A stretch of 34,829 bases of DNA from Prevotella sp. P5-108 (GCF_002251385.1 NZ_NPJJ01000049.1:1-34829); one strand, 5' to 3'. Counted from the stretch's first letter, positions 17,901 through 24,871 are shown. Notes: generated from the letters alone by a model not told the origin. Numbers and translations: made by a program.

Positions 17901-19416
17901 GGAGGGTCTCTGTCTCCTGCATAGTCCAGTCGTTGTTGAAGTCCCAACCATGAGCCACATAGTTGGCTTTGAGTTTTAATCCAGAAATACCCTTGCTAAC
18001 GCCATGTCCGCCGCCATCCTTTACTTCATACACAACGCCTTGACTTGAAACTATCATTGTTGACAATGCGATATTCTCATCAGATGTACCATCTGTGCCA
18101 AGTGACACATTATAACTCGAACCACATATCCTTCCAACTATACCTGCTGTGGCACTTACAACATTCAAATTGGATGCACAAGAAGTAATATTTACATTTC
18201 CCCGAGAGTTCTCACTACAAGTCTTTTTTCCTAGGACACCTCCGACACATTCACGACCATATACAAAACCAGATACAAAACACTTGGAAATTTTACTAAC
18301 ATCATCTCTATCATCTGTACTCTCATGCATTCTACCCACTATTCCCCCAACATCAGTTCCTCCATTAATGGTTCCGCTGAAATAAGAGTTTGCGATATCA
18401 AACGTAGCTCTAGAACCTACATATACGCTCCCTATAAGTCCTCCTACTTTATTATCCGAATCGATATTACATATTGCAACACTATTTGATATTGACAAAT
18501 GTTTGTAGTTATTATAGTAATCATTACGAGTGCCAATTAGTCCGCCTACATTATCCTTTCCCACAAGTGTACCATTGAAAAGACATTTACATAAAACAGA
18601 CTCGGAAACAGTACTCGAACTTTCTCCAACCAAGCCGCCAATATTATCTCCGTTTCCTTTAACATGAGAATAGACTTGACACTCATTTAATGTTGTTTCT
18701 CCATTATCGCATCCGATAATTCCACCCATTTTTTCGGTGCCGACTATATCTGCCTCAACGATACATTTAGTGAACTTTAGTCCACCTGAATTACACCCTA
18801 CAATGCCACCTATGTTATTAGGAAGAGTTTCATCATACTGAGAAATACTAACACCTTTCAACTTCGTAGATGCAACCACACACTCTGCAAACTGTCCGCC
18901 TTTATTGCTACCAGACAAAGAACCTATATTAGAAACACCTTGTATATCTACTACAACATTACAATCACTAAACGTCGTGTTTGTCGATTTTCCACAAATA
19001 CCTCCAATGCAGCTACGTCCCTTAAGTTTTCCTTGCACTGTAAGTTTTTTGATTGTGGCACCATCAACAACGCCAAAAAGACCAATGTTATCAGTTCTTC
19101 CACGTTCAACATTGATGGAGCTGATTTGATGGCCATTTCCGTCGAATACGCCTTTAAACGGTGAAGATTCAACACCAATAGGCTGCCATCCCTCCTTTGG
19201 TGCATTCTCAGAAATCCAATCTGCCAAATCAATATCTGACATAAGTTTGAAGCACACTCCATCCTTATTAAGGAAGTTGCGTACTTGACTCAATTGCTCT
19301 GCATAGAAAATTCGATATGGGTCGCCAAAAGTTCCTGACCCAGACCCACTAAATTGAGCAAATACCGTCGATAGCGAACACAGGAACAATGTCCAAATGA
19401 GTAAAAAACGTTTCAT
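14974..19416 (-). CDS. Giant secreted GLUG / BIG2 / cohesin-like / dockerin-like protein with C-terminal sorting-type tail
   Basis: From ATG 19416 the product is 1480 aa with a signal peptide (MKRFLLIWTLFLCSLSTVFAQ). A longer frame upstream would run over the 61-aa gene and is rejected. Two blocks of GLUG-type repeats ('DNIGGLVGESSS', 'DNVGGLIGT', 'TDVGGIVGR') fill about 25-470 and 610-990, separated by an Ig-like segment. A BIG2 domain (about 1000-1080) includes 'VTWSSSDTGVATV'. Next come a cohesin-like domain (about 1085-1205), a dockerin-like pair of calcium loops (DANSDGKVSLADV and DMNNNGVVNVSDV, about 1213-1265) and a second cohesin-like domain. The tail 'VYDLQGRKVDKP...GLYIINGKKV' resembles Por/type IX sorting ends. 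It is probably a cell-surface adhesin; the ligand is unknown. Confidence 0.82.
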   Translation of the reverse strand: MKRFLLIWTLFLCSLSTVFAQFSGSGSGTFGDPYRIFYAEQLSQVRNFLNKDGVCFKLMSDIDLADWISENAPKEGWQPIGVESSPFKGVFDGNGHQISSINVERGRTDNIGLFGVVDGATIKKLTVQGKLKGRSCIGGICGKSTNTTFSDCNVVVDIQGVSNIGSLSGSNKGGQFAECVVASTKLKGVSISQYDETLPNNIGGIVGCNSGGLKFTKCIVEADIVGTEKMGGIIGCDNGETTLNECQVYSHVKGNGDNIGGLVGESSSTVSESVLCKCLFNGTLVGKDNVGGLIGTRNDYYNNYKHLSISNSVAICNIDSDNKVGGLIGSVYVGSRATFDIANSYFSGTINGGTDVGGIVGRMHESTDDRDDVSKISKCFVSGFVYGRECVGGVLGKKTCSENSRGNVNITSCASNLNVVSATAGIVGRICGSSYNVSLGTDGTSDENIALSTMIVSSQGVVYEVKDGGGHGVSKGISGLKLKANYVAHGWDFNNDWTMQETETLPYKPWQAAPPRITSEFVSKETTVKGKSIDGGTVYIEIGDVYKSSVVCSGNTWSFSVPALQAGDPVRVYAVVDGKWQSPYTDTFVGYPGNGTLADPYLIYTAADLQGVYKKGYYKLKNDVDLTEWINQNNPDEGWPAIGKNGLSAVYFDGGGHTVSGLWCNTTADYNGLFSNFPDGYIKNLTVRVAEGKEVKGGDYTGVVIGRFANGTIDNVTASGTVNGTRRSGGIVGVADKLKISSSKFDGILMSDSASAVLGGIAGEIQSGEIVKSQANSDIKASGQSTIAGALVGKNYGRVDCSFASGAVSLTGDGSCGSGLVGENESGAEIVNCYSSADATSIRYAAGLVAFNMGKVSNCYCKGRINSKLYGAGAVGYNSWTASINGIVAGNPKVEVTDKSGWSIRVLGGFAEGGVEPGQNNYALSTMILSVNGVPKKVTDNILDGYAKTEEELKSKATYEKLGWSFSRVWKIDENEGWPTLDMTVYGLVSSVTLDQKSLTLKKGQMVTLKAIVKPDDATDKTVTWSSSDTGVATVRDGIVRGVGNGKATIFATSSDGTNLSDSALVTVCAPVNDTILLKDTTAQKNKTIMYPVYLNNEDPVCSFQFDVYLPEGMDIAKNSKGKYDIQFAGRQEDTHSITSNKVSTGAVRIIAFSIANDNFSGKSGALVYLPITIGDVTKGDYDICIRNIVLADAAEKEYYCQDANGVIHVKEVIMGDANSDGKVSLADVNSTVNYIVEKPSENFCFEAADMNNNGVVNVSDVNAIVNVLAEVKTPALVKMPYNVLAAANDGTTDDRMYCDNVTVAPGNSVTLPVNLDNSGNYCSFQFDIVLPKGITIDSTVNKNGSVRYSASLVTSRCVDHSLTSNLIKGSRYRVIVFSLSNTDVEGANGPVVNIKLKAEKNVTSGDYVLKMERIVLATSDEKEFYPADNQSTVTVSTETGINGLAVDSSDEKVYDLQGRKVDKPLQGLYIINGKKVMVK

Positions 19417-19426
19417 AAAAAGCGCT

Positions 19427-19612
19427 TTAGAAGTTCCAATTAATTGTAAAACAAGAAAGATCTTCGCATAAAACACGTTTAATTTCTTTCTTTTCATCAT
19501 CAGTAAATGCGTCTGTCTTTTCCAGAGATTCAATTGCCAATCTAAGTTGTTTCTTAGCTGTTTCCTCCACATCCGCTTTAATTCCATTAAGGAAAGAATT
19601 TCTTGTTACCAT
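19427..19612 (-). CDS. Small hypothetical protein upstream of the giant secreted protein
   Basis: ATG 19612 gives 61 aa: 'MVTRNSFLNGIKADVEET', a helical Lys/Glu-rich middle, and a hydrophobic aromatic end 'DLSCFTINWNF'. It ends 10 bp before the ATG of the 1480-aa gene, so it is probably translated from the same mRNA. A longer frame to 19807 crosses the terminator hairpin and is unlikely. I do not recognise the family. A charged helical leader part followed by a Cys/Trp/Phe tail recalls peptide precursors, but no maturation enzyme is nearby, so that reading is weak. Confidence 0.5.
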   Translation of the reverse strand: MVTRNSFLNGIKADVEETAKKQLRLAIESLEKTDAFTDDEKKEIKRVLCEDLSCFTINWNF

Positions 19613-19680
19613 AATCTTGAGGTTAGTTTCTTTGACTCCCGGAAAGAATTGTTTATTTAGACTATGTTTGTAAGTATACG

Positions 19681-19720
19681 AAAAAAGCGTGGGAGTCTTT
19701 ACCATCACTCGTCCCACACT
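19681..19720 (-). terminator. Terminator inside the leader of the 61-aa gene
   Basis: Nine base pairs (19686-19694 with 19712-19720, one G-U) are followed on the minus strand by five to six T. No ordinary gene ends here, so it closes the structured transcript starting near 20071 or acts as an attenuator for the genes downstream. Confidence 0.7.
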
Positions 19721-19921
19721 CTGAGGCTCTCGCATTGCCCATCGTAAGTTGAACGAGCAACGCAGAAGCCCACGCCGATATGTATACGCCAATATGTATA
19801 CCCACAAAAAACGAAGGTATACAATATGGGCACAGAATACACACCCATGGACATCTACCGTTACCTCATTCCTGACTTACGATTGAAACTTGCGAGATTT
19901 CAGAGTGTCAAGAACAAAGCG

Positions 19922-20044
19922 TCAAGAAAACGCCTTCATCATATATATGGTCCCCACTATCAAGACGCCCCTCATAGGCATCTCTTTTCCCACCCTTTGC
20001 GGACTTCTGCGTTGCGATGCAAACAACAAGTCTGTATAACGCAT
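19922..20044 (-). CDS. Possible 40-aa leader peptide
   Basis: ATG 20044 lies about 27 nt after the predicted start site of the strong minus-strand promoter. The frame begins 'MRYTDLLFASQRRSPQRVG' and ends 'LIVGTIYMMKAFS'. It has no recognisable domain. Its support is position only: first ORF after a good promoter. It may be a chance frame within a structured RNA. Confidence 0.3.
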   Translation of the reverse strand: MRYTDLLFASQRRSPQRVGKEMPMRGVLIVGTIYMMKAFS

Positions 20045-20077
20045 TTGACCTGATGGTACAGAAATGGTTCTCGCCGG

Positions 20078-20108
20078 CAAATGTACAAAGAAATATAGAA
20101 TAAACAAA
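20078..20108 (-). promoter_or_regulatory. Strong minus-strand promoter without an obvious gene
   Basis: On the minus strand TTTG (20108-20105), exactly 19 bp, then TACATTTG (20085-20078): a full Bacteroidota consensus. The nearest conventional gene downstream starts about 460 bp away at 19612, beyond a terminator. Confidence 0.75.
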
Positions 20109-20242
20109 ATTTTAGAAATGTTTTTTTTTAGACAATTAGAAAAAAGGAGCATATCAACATTATTTCCCTATTGACACCCACACTCAACGAGACACCAAAG
20201 AGCCTCACGCTCACGCCATTCAGCAGCGCGGAGATGACTGTT

Positions 20243-20335
20243 GCTGACGCGTATCGGCCGATACGGAAGCACGTGCCGTCCGATACGGATGCACGTACCG
20301 TCCGATGCGGATGCGCGTATCGTCCGATACGAACC
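20243..20335. repeat. 22-bp tandem repeat array, four units
   Basis: Units at 20255-20276, 20277-20298 and 20299-20320, then a partial unit at 20321-20335, follow the pattern CGTCCGATACGGATGCACGT plus two bases. The sequence before 20255 looks like the end of another unit. Each unit contains ACGT and CCGATACGG. A 17-bp stretch recurs at 1200-1216. The array lies between the terminator of the 121-aa gene and the ncRNA promoter. The rest of 20109-20516 shows no convincing gene. Confidence 0.8.
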
Positions 20336-20516
20336 AACAATGATGGTCCCGGCGTTGCCAGTGATGTCTGACGCTCCACCAATGGCATCTCCGACGACAT
20401 TGGCGCGGGAAAGAGACACTGCCGAGGATGACATCTCTACTATAGAGTCTCTCCCTATCATCCTCAAGGGAAAAGCGACATTGCCCGTCAGCCAATGCTC
20501 GTGCCGAGCGTATACC

Positions 20517-20543
20517 AAAAGCCCCCCGATGGGCTCGGAGGGC
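20517..20543 (-). terminator. Terminator of the 121-aa gene
   Basis: GCCCTCCGA pairs with TCGGGGGGC on the minus strand (20521-20529 with 20535-20543, one G-U), with a 5-nt loop and TTTT after it, 27 bp past the stop codon. Confidence 0.72.
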
Positions 20544-20569
20544 AATATATCCTTCAGTTGCAGGCAGCC

Positions 20570-20935
20570 TTATTTAAGGACGCTGTCAGGCGATATGCCA
20601 AATTTCTTGCAAATACGAATAACCCCTTCTCTGAAACGAGACTCCGCCTCTTCTTTTGTTATGTTTAGCTTCTTCTTCAACTCCACTATTTCCTTTTCGA
20701 GCTTTTCAACTTCTATGTTGAATTGTTCGGTCAGTCTATTGGCAGTCTCTTCGTCATGCTTGTCTAACAATTCTTTATGGACGTTGTCTTTATATCTTGA
20801 CGTAAGCCATATTGTAATGAGGTAAGATATCATAAGAGCCATAATCTTACCAGCAATTCCAGCACCTTTTTTCACACATTCTTTAGACACCACCTCTGCA
20901 CATTTGGCAGCGGGTTCCATTATCTTTTCAATCAT
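20570..20935 (-). CDS. Small membrane-anchored coiled-coil protein, unknown function
   Basis: The 121-aa product has one hydrophobic segment (about residues 25-45, 'GIAGKIMALMISYLITIWL'). A charged coiled-coil follows ('IEVEKLEKEIVELKKKLNI', about 70-95), then a short basic tail 'FREGVIRICKKFGISPD'. It has no known catalytic motif. The start ATG 20935 is the only good one. It is flanked by its own terminator and by the terminator of the next unit, so it is probably a single-gene transcript. The family is not recognised. Confidence 0.6.
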   Translation of the reverse strand: MIEKIMEPAAKCAEVVSKECVKKGAGIAGKIMALMISYLITIWLTSRYKDNVHKELLDKHDEETANRLTEQFNIEVEKLEKEIVELKKKLNITKEEAESRFREGVIRICKKFGISPDSVLK

Positions 20936-21049
20936 TGTTTTGTAGTTTTATGTAGTCAATACTTTTAGACAGCAAATACTCATGTTTTATCTGCGCAATC
21001 GGATATTTCCAAAGATTCCAATAATTCTTGCAGAAAATATTCGTAGACG

Positions 21050-21081
21050 AAAAAAGCCCTCCACTCGTGATGAGGGAGGGC
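21050..21081 (-). terminator. Terminator of the rsmI-lipoprotein unit
   Basis: Stem GCCCTCC/GGAGGGC (21056-21062 with 21075-21081) with a further CTC/GAG inside the loop is followed on the minus strand by six T. It lies 20 bp after the lipoprotein stop. Confidence 0.88.
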
Positions 21082-21101
21082 CTGGGCGTGGGTGGATGGG
21101 G

Positions 21102-21953
21102 TTACTTGACGAGCACCACCAGATACTTGCTGGTAGACCAGAAGAGTTGTGGATTGGTGATGCGCAGCACATACTGCTTGTTGACATCGGGAGTGAGGGT
21201 GTAACTGCCCGAGGGGTGCATGGTGAGGATGCGTGCCGACTTGGAGTAGAACTTGATTTCCTTGTCGATGCGGATGTCAATCTTGGCAAAGTAGTTCTTG
21301 TTGAAGTTGGACTGCAGCACCTTGCCATTCTCCATGATATGCTGTTCCTTGAGTTCCTTCTTGGTGCCGAAGACAAACCATGCGGTGTTGAGCTGCTTGT
21401 CCTGGTTGCTGATGGTCTGGGCCTTCTGCTGGGCGTCGGTCTGCAGGTTCTCGACATTGTCGTTGAGGTTGTCTATCTTCTCGTCGAGCTCGGCGATGTG
21501 TATATCTTTGGCGTCGAGTTCGGCCTTGAGTCGCTGCAGCTCCTGCGCCTTGTCGTCGAGCTGTTGGGTGAGGTTGCTGATGGTCTTGCGCAGCTCGTCG
21601 CCGTTGAAGCGGCTCTCGCGCAACTGCTGCTGCAGACGCTTCATGAGCTCACGGTTGCGGGCCATGGTATTGGCTATAAACTTGATGTTCTCCTTAATCT
21701 GCGCCGTCTTGTTGGCGCCTTCGCCCTCGCGGGCTATGCTCAGTCGGTTTTCAGCCTGATTGATGGCGCTCAACCCTTCCTGGATTTCATTGAGCGTGCT
21801 CATCATGTCATTGATTTCACTGTCGCGCTGGGCGATGATGCGCTGCAGCGAGTCGTTTTGTTCCATATTTGCCAGGTCAGGCGATGACTTCTTGCCCGTA
21901 CAAGCGCCAAGCAACAGGAGTGCCAGGCATGCGAATAACTTCAATTGCTTCAT
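21102..21953 (-). CDS. Coiled-coil lipoprotein
   Basis: The 283-aa product has a lipoprotein signal (MKQLKLFACLALLLLGAC, then TGKK). A long heptad-rich region spans about residues 35-170 ('LRKTISNLTQQLDDKAQEL', 'IAELDEKIDNLNDNVENLQ'), and a C-terminal globular part ends 'PQLFWSTSKYLVVLVK'. It is probably anchored in the envelope and faces the periplasm. The start overlaps the rsmI stop as ATGA, so the two are coupled, though no functional link is obvious. Similar proteins are common in Bacteroidales and uncharacterised. Confidence 0.75.
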   Translation of the reverse strand: MKQLKLFACLALLLLGACTGKKSSPDLANMEQNDSLQRIIAQRDSEINDMMSTLNEIQEGLSAINQAENRLSIAREGEGANKTAQIKENIKFIANTMARNRELMKRLQQQLRESRFNGDELRKTISNLTQQLDDKAQELQRLKAELDAKDIHIAELDEKIDNLNDNVENLQTDAQQKAQTISNQDKQLNTAWFVFGTKKELKEQHIMENGKVLQSNFNKNYFAKIDIRIDKEIKFYSKSARILTMHPSGSYTLTPDVNKQYVLRITNPQLFWSTSKYLVVLVK

Positions 21954-22645
21954 AGTTTTTCCTTTTTAGATTTCTTATTATTACCAGCCACTACTATAAC
22001 AAACTCTCCTCGTGGCGAATTCTCGGTGAAATGGGCGATGACCTCGGCCAGAGTACCGCGCACGTGCTGCTCGTGGAGCTTGGATATCTCGCGCGCCACG
22101 CTCACCTGGCGGTCTTCGCCGAAGACTTCGGCAAACTGCCGGAGCGTCTTGAGCACTCGGTAGGGCGACTCGTAGAATATCATCGTGCGTGTCTCTTCGC
22201 GCAGCGACTCGAGCATCGTCTGCCGCCCTTTCTTCTGTGGCAGAAAACCTTCGAAACAGAACCTGTCGCAGGGCAGACCTGACGCCACGATGGCGGGGAT
22301 GCAGGCTGTGGCGCCGGGCAGACACACTACCTCGACACCGGCGTTGGCTGCCTCGCGCGCCAGATAGAATCCGGGGTCGCTGATGCCGGGAGTGCCGGCG
22401 TCGCTCACCAATGCCACGGTCTGGCCTGCCTTGAGCCGCTCGACGATGCCGGCGGTGGTGCCGTGCTCGTTGAACTTGTGATGGGCCAGCAGATGGTTCT
22501 TGATGTCGAAGTGGCGGAGCAGATTGCCCGATGTGCGCGTGTCTTCGGCAAGCACTACATCGGCCTCTTTCAATATGCGTATGGCGCGGAGCGTCATGTC
22601 CTCCATATTGCCCACAGGTGTCGGTATAATATATAATGTACCCAT
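21950..22645 (-). CDS. rsmI: 16S rRNA (cytidine-1402-2'-O)-methyltransferase RsmI
   Basis: From ATG 22645 the product is 231 aa and starts 'MGTLYIIPTPVGNMEDMTL'. It has the tetrapyrrole-methylase-fold motifs 'VLAEDTRTSGNLLRHF', 'VALVSDAGTPGISDPG' and 'CLPGATACIPAIVASGLP' for S-adenosylmethionine binding. RsmI methylates the 2'-O of C1402 in the ribosomal decoding centre. The TTG at 22657 would extend it by four residues but lies in the -7 box. It is slightly short compared with about 280 aa in E. coli, mostly at the C terminus, as is usual in this phylum. The mRNA may be nearly leaderless. Confidence 0.93.
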   Translation of the reverse strand: MGTLYIIPTPVGNMEDMTLRAIRILKEADVVLAEDTRTSGNLLRHFDIKNHLLAHHKFNEHGTTAGIVERLKAGQTVALVSDAGTPGISDPGFYLAREAANAGVEVVCLPGATACIPAIVASGLPCDRFCFEGFLPQKKGRQTMLESLREETRTMIFYESPYRVLKTLRQFAEVFGEDRQVSVAREISKLHEQHVRGTLAEVIAHFTENSPRGEFVIVVAGNNKKSKKEKL

Positions 22646-22654
22646 ATATGGTTG

Positions 22655-22662
22655 CAAACTTA
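22655..22662 (-). promoter_or_regulatory. -7 box of rsmI, close to its start codon
   Basis: The minus strand reads TAAGTTTG and ends only 9 bp before ATG 22645. A start site about 6 nt downstream leaves a 5' leader of only a few nucleotides. Confidence 0.55.
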
Positions 22663-22764
22663 CACAAAAATATCGGTATCGATAACCATTAGGTCAAAAA
22701 AAATAATTAGGAAAAAGGAAAAAACGTTAAAACGTGGTGATTGAGACAAAAAAGCGGCGTTTCT

Positions 22765-22796
22765 CTTGCTCCACTAAAAAGCTCTTCGTAATTTTG
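22765..22796 (+). promoter_or_regulatory. Promoter of tdk, nearly leaderless
   Basis: CTTG (22765-22768), a 20-bp spacer and TAATTTTG (22789-22796) match the consensus. The ATG follows 7 bp later at 22804, leaving almost no 5' leader and no ribosome binding site. Confidence 0.65.
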
Positions 22797-22803
22797 TAGC
22801 ATT

Positions 22804-23403
22804 ATGATGGAGAATATATACAGAGAAACCCATCGTCCCGGAAGAATCGAGGTGATTTGCGGTTCGATGTTCTCGGGCAAGACCGAAGAACTGATAAGGA
22901 GAATGAAGCGCGCGAAGTTTGCCAAGCAGAAGGTGGAAATCTTCAAGCCGGCGATAGACACCCGCTACTCAGACGAAGACGTGGTAAGCCATGACCATAA
23001 CGCCATCCCCAGCACGCCCATCGACGCCTCGGCATCGATACTGCTGCTGTCGTCAGACATCGACGTAGTGGGCATCGACGAGGCCCAGTTCCTCGACGAG
23101 AGCCTGGTCGATGTGTGCAACCAGCTGGCCAACCGCGGCGTGCGCGTCATCATCGCCGGACTGGACATGGACTTCCAGGGAGTGCCCTTCGGCCCAATCC
23201 CTGCGCTGTGTGCCGTGGCCGACGAGGTGACCAAGGTGCATGCCATCTGTGTGAAGTGTGGCGCGCTGGCCTACGTGAGTCACCGACTGGTCAAGAACGA
23301 CCGCCGGGTAATGCTGGGTGAGGCCCAGGAGTACGAGCCTCTCTGCCGCACCTGCTATCAGCAAGCCGTCAAGGAGGAAGGACAAGACAACCAAGAAGAA
23401 TGA
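22804..23403 (+). CDS. tdk: Thymidine kinase
   Basis: The 199-aa product is a type II (zinc) thymidine kinase. It has the P-loop '[19 protein letters not shown]', the Walker-B-like '[17 protein letters not shown]', and two Cys pairs for zinc (CVKC and CRTC). It phosphorylates thymidine to dTMP in the salvage pathway. Two adjacent ATGs (22804 and 22807) could start it. The promoter ends 7 bp upstream, so translation is probably leaderless. The stop is 7 bp before the permease start, suggesting one transcript. The tail '[10 protein letters not shown]' is an unstructured charged extension. Confidence 0.94.
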   Translation: MMENIYRETHRPGRIEVICGSMFSGKTEELIRRMKRAKFAKQKVEIFKPAIDTRYSDEDVVSHDHNAIPSTPIDASASILLLSSDIDVVGIDEAQFLDESLVDVCNQLANRGVRVIIAGLDMDFQGVPFGPIPALCAVADEVTKVHAICVKCGALAYVSHRLVKNDRRVMLGEAQEYEPLCRTCYQQAVKEEGQDNQEE

Positions 23404-23410
23404 CAAGAAT

Positions 23411-24523
23411 ATGAGCAAGGAGATAACCTTTGACCTGTTTATACGCCGTGCCGGACTGGTGGCACTCACCCTGGGTGTGTTCTGTCTGGTCAACTATCTC
23501 AGCGGAGTGCTGCTGCCCTTCTGTGTGGCATGGCTCTTCGCCTATCTGCTCTACCCCATCGTCAAGTTTGTGCAGCACAAGATGGGCGTAAGGGTACGTG
23601 CGCTCGCCATCGTCATCACCATGGTCATGGTGCTGGCGGTCATCGGCGGAGTGGTCTACCTTATCATCCCGCCTATGATTGAGCAGTTTCAGAAGCTCGG
23701 CGACATCCTCGCCCGCTGGGTGAGACAGACCACCCACACCAATGACCTCACGGCATATATCTCGTCATGGGTCGAGGAAAACCATACCGAGGTGGAGCGC
23801 TTCTTCCGCAGCGACGACTTCAACAATGCCGTCAAGAGCGCCATGCCCAAGCTGTTCAGCTTTGTGGGTCAGACCGCCAACGTCATCATCAGCATCATCG
23901 CCTCGATGATTACGCTGCTCTATATGTTCTTCATCCTGCTCGACTACGAATACCTCACCACCAACTGGATACGCATATTCCCGAAGAAGAACCGCCCCTT
24001 CTGGAGCGTGCTGGCCAAAGACGTGGAGCGCGAACTCAACAACTATATCCGCGGACAGGGTCTCGTGGCACTGTGTATGGGCGTGATGTTCTGCATAGGT
24101 TTCTCTATCATGGACTTCCCCATGGCTATAGGCTTGGGTATCCTCATCGGCATTATGGACCTTGTGCCCTATCTCCACACCTTCGCCCTTATCCCCACCG
24201 CATTCCTTGCCATGCTCAAAGCCGCCGACACGGGGCAGAACTTCTGGTTCATCTTCGGACTGGCCGTGGGCCTCTTTGCTGTGGTACAGCTGATTACCGA
24301 CATGATAGTGACGCCCAAGATTATGGGCAAGGCCATGGGCCTCAACCCAGCCATACTGCTGCTGTCGCTGTCGGTATGGGGTGCGCTGCTGGGCTTCATC
24401 GGACTGATTATCGCCCTGCCCCTCACCACCCTCATCATCGCCTACTGGCAACGCTATGTGACCAAGGAGAAGGTTGGTGAGCCCGCCAGCCAGGCTGAGA
24501 GTCAACAGCCTCAGCAGCAATAG
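23411..24523 (+). CDS. AI-2E / PerM-family membrane protein
   Basis: From ATG 23411 the product is 370 aa. An earlier in-frame ATG at 23318 overlaps tdk and adds a non-membrane tail. It has the PerM layout: N-terminal membrane segments ('LVALTLGVFCLVNYLSGVLL', 'LAIVITMVMVLAVIGGVVYL'), a helical soluble stretch, and C-terminal segments with 'LGILIGIMDLVPYLHTF', 'VQLITDMIVTPKIMG' and 'LLGFIGLIIALPLTTLIIA'. Family members are known as AI-2 exporter (TqsA) or Na+/H+ antiporter-like permeases; the substrate here cannot be told. It follows tdk by 7 bp. The remaining 24524-24702 shows no gene. Confidence 0.85.
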   Translation: MSKEITFDLFIRRAGLVALTLGVFCLVNYLSGVLLPFCVAWLFAYLLYPIVKFVQHKMGVRVRALAIVITMVMVLAVIGGVVYLIIPPMIEQFQKLGDILARWVRQTTHTNDLTAYISSWVEENHTEVERFFRSDDFNNAVKSAMPKLFSFVGQTANVIISIIASMITLLYMFFILLDYEYLTTNWIRIFPKKNRPFWSVLAKDVERELNNYIRGQGLVALCMGVMFCIGFSIMDFPMAIGLGILIGIMDLVPYLHTFALIPTAFLAMLKAADTGQNFWFIFGLAVGLFAVVQLITDMIVTPKIMGKAMGLNPAILLLSLSVWGALLGFIGLIIALPLTTLIIAYWQRYVTKEKVGEPASQAESQQPQQQ

Positions 24524-24702
24524 GCCCCCCGCCATTACCGCCATGACACCCTCCAGCGATGCCACGACACTGGCAGCTTCGGTCAGGCCCACCGCCCTAC
24601 CACCGCCACCACCCACAGCGAGCCAAATGACCAGAACAAGAATAGGCATAAACTCCCTGTTACCCATCACAATACGAAACGGGTAAAAAAGTAAGGAAAT
24701 TA

Positions 24703-24734
24703 TTTGCACAGTAAAATAAATATTAGTAACTTTG
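24703..24734 (+). promoter_or_regulatory. Promoter of tRNA-Lys
   Basis: TTTG (24703-24706), a 20-bp spacer and TAACTTTG (24727-24734) form a consensus promoter 30 bp before the mature tRNA. Confidence 0.82.
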
Positions 24735-24764
24735 CACTCGCTTTCAGAAATGATAGCTGTGAGC

Positions 24765-24837
24765 GACTCGCTAGCTCAGCTGGTAGAGCACAACACTTTT
24801 AATGTTGGGGTCATGGGTTCGAGCCCCATGCGAGTCA
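24765..24837 (+). tRNA. tRNA-Lys (anticodon TTT)
   Basis: A perfect cloverleaf: acceptor GACTCGC/GCGAGTC, D-stem GCTC/GAGC, anticodon stem CAACA/TGTTG with loop CTTTTAA, T-arm ATGGG-TTCGAGC-CCCAT, discriminator A; no CCA is encoded. The last part of its 3' end is repeated at 25170-25181. Confidence 0.96.
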
Positions 24838-24838
24838 C
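24827..24838 (+). repeat. Possible attachment-site core at the tRNA-Lys 3' end
   Basis: CATGCGAGTCAC, the last 11 nt of the tRNA plus one base, occurs again in direct orientation at 25170-25181. Direct repeats of a tRNA 3' end are the usual footprint of integrase-mediated island insertion. No integrase gene remains in the window. Confidence 0.4.
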
Positions 24839-24840
24839 GA

Positions 24841-24871
24841 AGAGGAGAACGATAAGTTCTCCTCTTTTTTT
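24841..24871 (+). terminator. Terminator of tRNA-Lys
   Basis: A perfect 10-bp stem AGAGGAGAAC/GTTCTCCTCT (24841-24850 with 24856-24865), a 5-nt loop and a T run follow the tRNA directly. Confidence 0.9.

Larger units (their letters stand above)
19681..20071 (-). ncRNA. Candidate structured leader or small RNA
   Basis: A full consensus promoter (20078-20108) drives transcription leftward into sequence with no ordinary gene, up to the terminator at 19681. In between lie a 40-aa ORF (19922-20044), a tandem 14-bp repeat (19772-19785 and 19786-19799, one mismatch), a 7-bp stem (19732-19738 with 19757-19763) and the terminator hairpin. A second, weaker -7-like box (TACCTTCG on the minus strand, 19812-19819) could start a shorter, roughly 125-nt RNA. 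It could be a free small RNA or an attenuating leader of the 61-aa and 1480-aa genes. No known RNA family could be assigned by eye. Confidence 0.5.

Noticed and set aside
19427..19807. 126-aa reading of the small gene upstream of the giant protein
   Set aside because: The extension crosses a terminator hairpin with a T run and reads as arbitrary sequence; ATG 19612 is preferred.
20243..20335. CRISPR array
   Set aside because: The 22-bp units are directly tandem with no spacers, and no cas genes are near.
23765..24709. 314-aa minus-strand frame starting with a hydrophobic stretch
   Set aside because: It is antisense to the PerM-type gene for most of its length and is His/Glu/Gly-rich as expected of a shadow frame; only the first 60 or so residues lie outside, with no promoter.
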